Assembly: GCA_949293315.1 (NCBI GenBank)
Contig: CASFCH010000008.1
Span: 1-64,000 of the forward strand
DNA length: 64,000 nucleotides
DNA from: an uncultured Oscillospiraceae bacterium
GTDB lineage: Bacteria; Bacillota; Clostridia; Oscillospirales; Acutalibacteraceae
Direction of reading: 5' to 3'
A program made the position numbers and the translations under genes. Shown piece after piece: positions 16,458 through 24,274 of this stretch (positions are counted from its first letter, which is position 1; the number at the start of each line of letters is the position of its first letter). Under the pieces are notes generated by a model, which saw only the letters and a program-made list of their open reading frames with translations, was not told where the DNA came from and made no database searches.

Positions 16458-18665
16458 TCAGTTCAACTCCTTCAGCGCTTCCTGCAGGACGTAGTAGGAC
16501 GGTTTGAGCCGTTCATGATAGGACGGCATCGTCCACGCCTCGTAGTCATACACGCCGCTGAGTGAGACGGCGCTGCCGCTGCGCATCACGCCCAGCCCCA
16601 CGTGCATCCCGCCGAAGTCCTCGGGCGCGATGCTCTGTGCGTCATAGAGATCGCTCATGATCTGCTTTCCGGACGGATCCATAAAATTGAGCAGCTGCCA
16701 GGGGATCCGGATCTCCAGCACGCCTGTCTCCGCGCTGTAGATAAAATCAGACAGCGACTGGTAGTCTTCGCTCTCCGGATCGCCGTTGCCGTAGGAGAGC
16801 TTCCCCGTCTCATAGCTGCTGAAGGGAATTGTCTGGTTGGTGGTGGGGATCGTCATCTCATACCCGGTGCACAGCCTCATCTGATTGAAGCGCCCGCTGT
16901 TTTGGACTGTATTCGCACTCTCCTCGGCGATCATCTTATACTGTTCCCCATAGAGGAAGTAGAAGGAGTCATAGTAGGCGTCCACCACAATGCGGGAGTT
17001 TTCCGCCCCGTTGATCCACAGGACAAAATCGGCCTCGCGGTCAAAGGCGGCGCCCGTATCGTTCATCCGGCTGTTCCCCTGTCCGGAAATCGTGTCAATG
17101 GGGATCAGGAGGGTGTCGGTGTCAAACTGATAGCCATAGTCCGCGTTCAAGCGCACCATAAAATAGACATACCGCTCATCGCTTGCCATGTACAGGTCGC
17201 CGCAGTCGGCCGACGCCACGCGGTCGCCGTCCGCCCACTCATCGGCCTGGCCGTCCAGAACGCACACCGTATCCACAGCGCCGGGGTCGAATGCCAGCAC
17301 GCCGAAGCTCTGCTCGGACGTCTGAATGTTGGACCAGTAGGGGCGGGCGTCCGCGTCGTCGAGCGCCTCGTTGTTCCAGGTGCGCTTGAACCACTCGTCC
17401 TGCCAGGAGAACATGATCGCGCCCGCATAGCCGCAGTCGTGGATCGAGCGGTACATATCGGCGAGCATATCGCCCTGCTCCGTCTCATCCACACCGCCCT
17501 GATTATAGCCCATGACGCTTGTGTGCGTCACGCCGCGGCTGGTGGGCACGCCGAATTCCGCAATGAGGATCGGCATGGTGTGCACCGACTTGAGCTCCTC
17601 CAGATAGGCCTTATAGGTATTCACCTTCCCATCCTGGTCGACATAATCGAGATAGTCGGTCTGGTAATTCATGGAGTCCGGATAGTAAGGGTACACGTGG
17701 TAGGAGGCAAACAGGTTGGACTTGTAGGCCGCCCGGCTCCGGATGCTCTCGGTGTTGAAGGTGACCAGATCCTCATCCTCATACGGCTCCTCGGGGTGGG
17801 AGAGCGGATCCGTGGTGACCCAGTTGGAAAAGGCCACCGGGCACTGGATGCCATACTGCTCGGTCATGTAGGCAATGACCTTGTCCCCCGCCTCGCAGAA
17901 GAAGGCCTCCAGCGGCGTGGAGCCAAAGGTGTACAGATACGTCCCCTCATACGTATCCCGCTCCGGATTGGCCTCATTGGTGGCCTGGACAAACTTTGGA
18001 TCATTTTCAATCCCCAGGATCCACCCCGCGAACCACTTGGACACATCCGCCGTATAGGTGCCGGAGGCAAAACCGGCCCGCTCCTCGAGCACGGCGTTGC
18101 CCATGATCACATCCACGCAGTTGAGCGCGTCCTGAATAAATTCATTTTTGATCTTGTCATTTTCGGCGTACACATCGCCGTAGGTGGCGATATCGTCCTC
18201 ATCCATCCAGACGCCCTGGAAGAGGTACAGCGGGTGCTCCGCCTGACTGTTGTAGTCATACAGCGCCTGGTAAAACTGCGGCCGCATGGTGGTGTACACG
18301 CGCACGCAGTTGCAGTTCATGTCCGCAATATAGCCGAACCAGCGCAGGTAGTCCTCATAGCTGATGGTCAGCTCGCCGGGGAACAGGCCCGGCTCGCCCG
18401 CGCCGATATTGACGCCCTTCCAGAACACCTTTTCCCATTCTCCGCTGTCCCGGGAATAGACATAGAAATTCTCCCCCTCCGCTTTCACGCGGTAGGAGAT
18501 CCCATCCTCATTGACGTAGTCCAGCGTGTCCACCGTATTGGTCTCCTCCGTCTGATCGCCCCCGAAGGAGATCCTGTGTATCCCGATGATCTCCAGCCAG
18601 CCCATCTGGACCATGAACGCCAGAATGAGCAGCACGCTTCCCACATATATCAGCCATTTCTTCAT
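16458..18665 (-). CDS. Membrane-anchored glycoside-hydrolase-like protein (GH clan A type), paralogue 2
   Basis: 735 residues. An N-terminal TM helix (about 4-27) is followed by an extracytoplasmic domain. Motifs match the neighbour at 14293: WEKVFWKGVNIG, NCVRVYTTMRPQFYQALYDYN, WILGIENDP with Glu220, MPILIAEFG with Glu370, and AIMFSWQDEWFKRTWN. The two Glu spaced 150 residues apart fit retaining clan GH-A enzymes. The start overlaps the glycosyltransferase stop by four bases (ATGA), so the two are translationally coupled. Duplication of this gene within one operon is unusual. Role: processing of the nascent polymer, by inference. Confidence 0.8.
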   Translation of the reverse strand: MKKWLIYVGSVLLILAFMVQMGWLEIIGIHRISFGGDQTEETNTVDTLDYVNEDGISYRVKAEGENFYVYSRDSGEWEKVFWKGVNIGAGEPGLFPGELTISYEDYLRWFGYIADMNCNCVRVYTTMRPQFYQALYDYNSQAEHPLYLFQGVWMDEDDIATYGDVYAENDKIKNEFIQDALNCVDVIMGNAVLEERAGFASGTYTADVSKWFAGWILGIENDPKFVQATNEANPERDTYEGTYLYTFGSTPLEAFFCEAGDKVIAYMTEQYGIQCPVAFSNWVTTDPLSHPEEPYEDEDLVTFNTESIRSRAAYKSNLFASYHVYPYYPDSMNYQTDYLDYVDQDGKVNTYKAYLEELKSVHTMPILIAEFGVPTSRGVTHTSVMGYNQGGVDETEQGDMLADMYRSIHDCGYAGAIMFSWQDEWFKRTWNNEALDDADARPYWSNIQTSEQSFGVLAFDPGAVDTVCVLDGQADEWADGDRVASADCGDLYMASDERYVYFMVRLNADYGYQFDTDTLLIPIDTISGQGNSRMNDTGAAFDREADFVLWINGAENSRIVVDAYYDSFYFLYGEQYKMIAEESANTVQNSGRFNQMRLCTGYEMTIPTTNQTIPFSSYETGKLSYGNGDPESEDYQSLSDFIYSAETGVLEIRIPWQLLNFMDPSGKQIMSDLYDAQSIAPEDFGGMHVGLGVMRSGSAVSLSGVYDYEAWTMPSYHERLKPSYYVLQEALKELN

Positions 18666-20089
18666 GTGCTTTTCCTTTCAACACGGGCATTGAATTCCCT
18701 GCGCTGGATCCTGCCCCAGCTCCCCTTGTATTTGCGGTACCGGATCATGCCGCCGAAGCGGAACAGCGTGATGAGCTGGCGGTACCCGAAATTTTCCAGG
18801 ATCGCATACAGGGACAGCTTCATCGCCTGACGGGACGACATACAGCCCTTGCGCGTATTCTGCTCCAGGATAATACCTCCCACAGAGAGCATGATGCCCA
18901 GAATCGTCGCCATACAGAAATAGAGGATAAAAAAGTACAGGTTCAGTTCCCCGAGCAGCAGGGACAGCGGGATGATGAAGTATCCCAGCGTCTCCACCGC
19001 CGCTCCGAGGTACTCAAACAGCCAGCTGTACGGGAGCGAGACCAGCCCCACGGACCCGAATACGGGATTGAAGGTCATGAGGAGGTGCGATCTGAGCGTA
19101 TCGAACAGGCCGATCTGCCACCGCCGCCGCTGGACCTGCAGGTCCCGCAGGCTCATGGGCCCCTGCGTCCAGCAGATGGCCTCCGGGCAGAATTTGACCG
19201 TGTACTTGCGCCTGTGCGTGCGCATAAACCGATGGATGCGCACCACGATCTCCATATCCTCTCCGATGGTGTTGGTCTTATAGCCGCCGGCATCGATGAC
19301 AACCTGCTTATTGAACACGCCGAACGCGCCCGACACGATCAGCAGCGCCTTGCCCCAGGCGAGCCGCCCCGCCAGAAAGGAGCGGAAGTACTCCACGATC
19401 TGGAAGCGCTCGACCATCCGCTTGGGCAGCTCGAACCGCTTCCACCGGCCGTCTTCGATCAGGGAGCCGTTTGCAATGCGCACAAATCCGCCCGCCACGA
19501 CCGTGGTCGTGTCCTTGAGGAATTCGTTGCCCAGAATCAGCAGCGCATCGCGCTCAATACGCGAGTCCGCGTCCAGGCAGGCGTAAAGCGGGTAGCGCGA
19601 CAGATTGATCCCCGCGTTGAGCGCGTCCGACTTGCCGCCGCTCTCCTTATCGACATAATAGAGGTTCGGATAATCGGCGTTATAGTAGACCCCCAGCACC
19701 TCCTGCGTGGGAATTTTCACCTTGACCGCGCCCTCGATGGGATACAGGCCAAACGCCTCGATCATATTGCGGTGGGTGCCGTCGGTCGAGCCGTCGTTGA
19801 CGACGATGACCTCAAACTCGGGATAGTCGAGCCTGAGCAGATTTTTGACATTGTTGACGATGTTTTCCTGCTCATTGTGCGCCGGTATGATCAGCGAGAT
19901 CGGCAGCAGATTCTGAGAATCCGCGTACCGCATATAGTCCTCGGAAATTTTCTGCTTATCCTGCCGGCGTACCCGGACAAACGCGATGATCAGCTGAATC
20001 AGATAGATCACGCTCAGCAGCAGGGTATAGGCCATGCAGAAATAGTTAAAGAAGTGAATGAAGAGGCGCACGATATTCAGTATTGTCAT
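18662..20089 (-). CDS. Processive family-2 glycosyltransferase (polysaccharide synthase)
   Basis: 475 residues. One or two TM helices near residues 10-36, then a cytosolic GT-A domain with LPISLIIPAHNEQENI, VVNDGSTDG (Asp99), LDADSR (Asp173, Asp175), IGEDMEI (the GED motif, Asp278) and QRRRW (320-324), the D,D,D,QxxRW set of processive synthases. A C-terminal membrane bundle of about four helices (330-440) forms the likely polymer channel. No PilZ domain is visible, so c-di-GMP would act on expression rather than directly. Overlaps both neighbours by ATGA. A beta-linked hexose or N-acetylhexosamine polymer is the natural guess. Confidence 0.9.
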   Translation of the reverse strand: MTILNIVRLFIHFFNYFCMAYTLLLSVIYLIQLIIAFVRVRRQDKQKISEDYMRYADSQNLLPISLIIPAHNEQENIVNNVKNLLRLDYPEFEVIVVNDGSTDGTHRNMIEAFGLYPIEGAVKVKIPTQEVLGVYYNADYPNLYYVDKESGGKSDALNAGINLSRYPLYACLDADSRIERDALLILGNEFLKDTTTVVAGGFVRIANGSLIEDGRWKRFELPKRMVERFQIVEYFRSFLAGRLAWGKALLIVSGAFGVFNKQVVIDAGGYKTNTIGEDMEIVVRIHRFMRTHRRKYTVKFCPEAICWTQGPMSLRDLQVQRRRWQIGLFDTLRSHLLMTFNPVFGSVGLVSLPYSWLFEYLGAAVETLGYFIIPLSLLLGELNLYFFILYFCMATILGIMLSVGGIILEQNTRKGCMSSRQAMKLSLYAILENFGYRQLITLFRFGGMIRYRKYKGSWGRIQRREFNARVERKST

Positions 20090-21186
20090 TGAAGGGCACC
20101 CCCGTTCATTTTTACCTGTTTGTACAGCGCGCTCTTGACGGCGTCCGCCGCGTACTTATCGTACCCGCCGAGCACCTGCTCCACATAGACCAGATCCTCG
20201 TCGATCTGAACGATGGCCTTTGCCGCGGCGCTGCGCACCCACCACTCCTCATCCTGCGTGGCGTGTACCAGCGCCTCAAGCGCGGTGGGGGTCGCGATTT
20301 TTTCCAACCCGGACACCGCGGCAAGCCGTACGATCCAGTTTTTGTCATTGAGGGCGACGGCCATCGTATGCTCATACTTCGGGTCCCCAAACTGTGCGAG
20401 CGCCTTCACGCACGCGATCTTGAGATTCCCGTCCCGGCTGTCCATACCGTCCATATAGAGCCCTGCAAGCGCCTCCAGCCGGTCACCGGTGTAGGCCTTG
20501 ACGGCGGTGGCGCGGATGTAGTCGTCACACGTCTCATACAGGCGCCGCACCATCCGCACACGGTCCCCGCTGTAGGCCTGAAGCAGCTCCAGAAGCACCC
20601 GGTGGGAGTACCGCCGGTTTGTCTCGCACTTTTGCGCAAAGGCCACCACGGATTCCTCGTCCCCCAGCTCGGAGAGCGCCATGGCCGCGTTGTACACCAG
20701 ATCCGTATGCTTATCATCGAGCAGCGGGCGGATCTCCTCAATCTTTTCCCGGGCCATGAAGTCCGCCAGGCGGCGCGCCGCATAGCTCTTCTCATACCGG
20801 TTCCCTTTTTCAAGCCGCTCGGTGTAAAACGGAACGGGATCGAGCCGTTCATACAGCCGCCCCAGCGATGCCTGCTTTTCCTCCGGAAGATCAGCGGACA
20901 TGCGCATGAGCTGGATAAACTGAATGACCGCCTCATCCTTTTTAACCGGGTCCTCCCCGATATACGCAAAGAGCGCGTCCAGCTCGGCCTCACGGGAGGA
21001 GAGCGTGGGCGAATACAGGAAGGCCTCCAGCATGGCGTGAATGCGGGCGTTGATCTCCCCCTTCTGGAGATCGGCCTCCTCGTTCTTTCGGGACAGGATA
21101 TACAGCCACAGGTACTCAAAGCACAGCGCCAGAATAAAGATCAGCACCAGAATGGCCGCTAAAATTTCATAGGAAAATTCTACCAT
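20086..21186 (-). CDS. Membrane-anchored HEAT-repeat protein
   Basis: 366 residues. An N-terminal TM helix (about 8-30) is followed by alpha-alpha hairpins, including EKSYAARRLADFMARE, DLVYNAAMALSELGDEESV, DYIRATAVKAYTGDRLEAL, NLKIACVKALAQFGDPKYE, WIVRLAAVSGLEKIATPTALEAL and EWWVRSAAAKAIVQIDED, the pattern of HEAT/PBS-lyase-type repeats. Such arrays bind other proteins. Its stop overlaps the start of the glycosyltransferase, so it is probably a scaffold or regulatory partner of the synthase on the cytosolic face. Confidence 0.85.
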   Translation of the reverse strand: MVEFSYEILAAILVLIFILALCFEYLWLYILSRKNEEADLQKGEINARIHAMLEAFLYSPTLSSREAELDALFAYIGEDPVKKDEAVIQFIQLMRMSADLPEEKQASLGRLYERLDPVPFYTERLEKGNRYEKSYAARRLADFMAREKIEEIRPLLDDKHTDLVYNAAMALSELGDEESVVAFAQKCETNRRYSHRVLLELLQAYSGDRVRMVRRLYETCDDYIRATAVKAYTGDRLEALAGLYMDGMDSRDGNLKIACVKALAQFGDPKYEHTMAVALNDKNWIVRLAAVSGLEKIATPTALEALVHATQDEEWWVRSAAAKAIVQIDEDLVYVEQVLGGYDKYAADAVKSALYKQVKMNGGALQ

Positions 21187-21226
21187 GTATTCGCCTCCCT
21201 TCCTGTTTCGGAATCATGCGGAGAAT

Positions 21227-24200
21227 TTAACCGTTCCCCTGGGAGAAGTACCGGCGCAGAATCTCACACGCCGCCTTTTCCCGGATGTCATAGGTGATTT
21301 CCTGCGCCGTCCACGGCGTCAGATCCAGCCGTTTATAGCCGGCAGACTGCTTCGTCTCCGGGAAAATGTACACCGTGTCCATGTTCTCCTTATTGCCCAC
21401 AAGGACGGAGAAGATCATGCCGTCGGTGGCCATCGTCTTCAACGTGCCGTTTTCCGCCCCGTTGATCACAAGCGCGGAGGCGGGATCGGCAAAATTCAGC
21501 ATCGCCCACGGGATCCGGATAAAGAGCGTGACGCCCGCCTGATAAAAGTGGGTGTTCGACTCCGTAAAGTTCCCGTAATGGAGCACGGACACCAGATCAT
21601 AGCTGGCGGTATAGCTCTCCGCGGAGTCATACTGCCCCGCGCTGCGGTTGTAACTGTGGGCCACGTACAGGGAGGCGGACGTCCGGCTGTCGAACTTGAC
21701 GACGTATTCCATCCCCGATTGACTGTTGGCATAGTACGCCGCGTCGTAGTAATATTCGCCGTCGTTGCGCTGATAGGTGTCCAGTCCGATGATCAGCTCA
21801 TTGAGATCGTAGTCAATATCGGAGCGCATCAAAAGCGTCAGATAGACGTACGTCTCATTATAGGATACCTGCATCTGCTGCATCACGCTCGCCTCGCTGC
21901 TGTCCACCAGCTGCATGGCGACTTCGGACGGCATGTGGGACTCCACCGCCACTACGCCGGTCGTCTCCGCCCGGTCCGTGGGGTTCTGCCACAGCCCGCC
22001 GTCGGACAGGGGCAGCGTGTACGCCTCCGCCTCCAGGGAGGAGGCGCTCCAGTTGTCATTCAGGTCCGCGATCAGCATCCCCATGTATCCCTGATCGTCC
22101 GCCGCGCGCAGCATCCGCACGATGCCGTCGCCCTGCTCCTGCTCGCTCAGGCCGTTGACGGAGCTCTCCTGTCCAAACATGTCGGAATTGGTGGAGAGGC
22201 CGGCCCGGTCGATCAGCACGGGCCCGCTGCACAGCGCCCGAACGGAGCCGATATAGCCGCCCCAGGAAAAGCTCCCAATGTTGTCGGAATAGGCGCCGGC
22301 AAAGGACTGCTCGTCATTGAGCAGGGCCGCGTCGTCCGATCCCAGCGAATAGGAGGTGAAATACAGCTGCGCCGCATCCTCCGCCGGCGCCAGGTTGGAC
22401 AGGTTATAGGTCGTACGGCCCTCCGCCACCCAGGGGGCGCCCGTCAGGCGCTCCGCGCCCGAGCAGACGCTGACCGGCTGCATGCAGCCGTAGGTGCTCT
22501 GCATGTAATTGAGGGCATAGTCACACAGCTCCGCCGCCAGCGCTTCCACGCCGTTGGCCGCAGAACTGATATAAGTCCCGGAATAGGACCTGCCCTGCCC
22601 CTCTCCGGCCATCAGGGCGTCCACTGCCGGATCATTCAGGCGGGGATCGACGATATAGGCGATGACATACGGGGATACATTGTAGGCATAGGTGGCCGTC
22701 TCCCGCGTCCCGTTCCCCTCGATCTCCCCGCTGCCGTGTACGGCGGCGATCGCGGCGGCGATATTCGCCTTCACCGCGTCCAGATTCTCAAGCGTCTGAG
22801 CGGGCTCAATGGAGGGCGGCGTCATGATGCCCTGAATCAGATAGATCGGATTTTCCGCAGATTGATTGTACTCGCCCAGCGCGCGGTAAAATTCAGGCGG
22901 AAGCAGGTCGTACGCGCGCACACAGTTGCCGCCCATATTGCCGAGCGACTGGATCAGAGCCGAATAGTAGGACGCATCCCTTGTGTAGTGGTACCGCTCG
23001 TCCCCGGGGGCCTCCCCGTTGATATTAAATCCCTTCAGGTCAAAATCCTGCCAGGAGCCGTCCGCGAGCACCTCAAGCCCGTCCTCGGTCACGCGCGCGT
23101 TCTGCTGTTCTTCCTCCGCCTGATCCGCCACAGGATTTTTCAGCGTATCTTTTAAAATCTGTTTCATCAGCGGCTCATAAAAGCGCCAGTAAAAGTTGGT
23201 GACATCCCCATCCCTGTCAAAGGCGAGCAGACGGAAAAACACATCGGCAAACATGAAGTTGGAGATCTGCCGCTCGGTGGTATAGTCGTTAAAATCGCCG
23301 GCAAAGTAATAGGCGGGGGCCTCGCCCTCCTGCTGCCGACGCGTGACGGCGGCAAAGGTCGTCGTGTCGGAGACGGCGGCCAGTTCCTCCGCCCCGGTGG
23401 CGTTTACATTGAAGGAGTAGGTGGCGATCACCTGCGTACTGCTGTCCGCCTCGATGAGCTCAAACCAGTTGTAGTAGTTGAGCGAACGGCGGCCGAATTC
23501 CTCCCGATACTCATCCGTGATGGAGATCTTCAGCAGATTTTTGCTCTCAAAATCCGTCTTTTCCTCCAGGACGAGGATATCGCCGTCCCGGGAGACCAGC
23601 AGGATGCCGGGGCCAGAGCAGTTCCACTCCTGCCCATATTTGGCGCGCCACATATCGGGCGCCCAGTAGGGGACGTCGGTCAGATCCTGCAGATCGTAGA
23701 TATAACGCCCCACCCATCCGGTGGTGGAAATGCCGAAAAGCGATTCCAGCTCCGTGCGCACCGCATCGTCCGTGGCGGTGGTCAGGATATCCTGCTCCCC
23801 GATGACGACGGAGCCCGAGGAATGGCACAGGGAGATCTCGTTCATCTCCTCGGCCGTGATGCCGCGATCCTCATAGATCTCCACGCCGTAGGTATCGGAG
23901 AGATACAGCAGATCGGGGATCTCCTCCAGATCGGTCAGGGAGTTGCTGCCCGTGATCCGGTCATTTTCGTCAAGTTTGGGACCATAGTAGTCGGCCGTGT
24001 GGTCATAGGCCTTTCCGGTCTCCGGATTGACGATCTTCATATAATCCATCAACCAGTACAGGCCGACGTGCTTGCGGTAATTGTTGGATACATCGCCCTG
24101 ATAGGACCAGCTGTCGGCCGCCGTGGCGGGCACCGTCTTATCCACCACGGCCACGGAGAGCTCCCGCCTGGGCATGAGGAGCCAGACGATAAAGGAGCAC

Positions 24201-24274
24201 GCCACCAGCGCAATGATGCACAGCGGGATCAGAAAATAGGGCTTGAGCAGATATTTGGCTTTAAATTTTTTCAT
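21227..24274 (-). CDS. Large membrane-anchored protein with degenerate GH-like domain, paralogue 1
   Basis: 1015 residues. TM anchor about 13-34. Residues 40-370 form an unassigned extracytoplasmic domain (LSVAVVDKTV, DLLYLSDTYGVEIY, VVIGEQDI); its Rossmann-like strands recall glutaminase or deacetylase folds, but I cannot place it. Residues 400-800 match the two GH-like proteins downstream: LKGFNINGEA, GGNCVRAYDLLPPEFYRALGEYN, YVIAYIVDPRLNDP. The Glu of the GIENDP motif is replaced within IVDPRLNDP, and the nucleophile Glu of IAEFG aligns with Arg690 of IDRAG. It is thus probably not a glycosidase but a polymer-binding or structural relative. Confidence 0.8.
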   Translation of the reverse strand: MKKFKAKYLLKPYFLIPLCIIALVACSFIVWLLMPRRELSVAVVDKTVPATAADSWSYQGDVSNNYRKHVGLYWLMDYMKIVNPETGKAYDHTADYYGPKLDENDRITGSNSLTDLEEIPDLLYLSDTYGVEIYEDRGITAEEMNEISLCHSSGSVVIGEQDILTTATDDAVRTELESLFGISTTGWVGRYIYDLQDLTDVPYWAPDMWRAKYGQEWNCSGPGILLVSRDGDILVLEEKTDFESKNLLKISITDEYREEFGRRSLNYYNWFELIEADSSTQVIATYSFNVNATGAEELAAVSDTTTFAAVTRRQQEGEAPAYYFAGDFNDYTTERQISNFMFADVFFRLLAFDRDGDVTNFYWRFYEPLMKQILKDTLKNPVADQAEEEQQNARVTEDGLEVLADGSWQDFDLKGFNINGEAPGDERYHYTRDASYYSALIQSLGNMGGNCVRAYDLLPPEFYRALGEYNQSAENPIYLIQGIMTPPSIEPAQTLENLDAVKANIAAAIAAVHGSGEIEGNGTRETATYAYNVSPYVIAYIVDPRLNDPAVDALMAGEGQGRSYSGTYISSAANGVEALAAELCDYALNYMQSTYGCMQPVSVCSGAERLTGAPWVAEGRTTYNLSNLAPAEDAAQLYFTSYSLGSDDAALLNDEQSFAGAYSDNIGSFSWGGYIGSVRALCSGPVLIDRAGLSTNSDMFGQESSVNGLSEQEQGDGIVRMLRAADDQGYMGMLIADLNDNWSASSLEAEAYTLPLSDGGLWQNPTDRAETTGVVAVESHMPSEVAMQLVDSSEASVMQQMQVSYNETYVYLTLLMRSDIDYDLNELIIGLDTYQRNDGEYYYDAAYYANSQSGMEYVVKFDSRTSASLYVAHSYNRSAGQYDSAESYTASYDLVSVLHYGNFTESNTHFYQAGVTLFIRIPWAMLNFADPASALVINGAENGTLKTMATDGMIFSVLVGNKENMDTVYIFPETKQSAGYKRLDLTPWTAQEITYDIREKAACEILRRYFSQGNG

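Noticed and set aside
18662-20089. Bacterial cellulose synthase BcsA
   Set aside because: The GT2 domain fits a processive synthase, but there is no PilZ domain and no BcsB, BcsC or BcsZ-type partner recognised, so a cellulose label is not justified.
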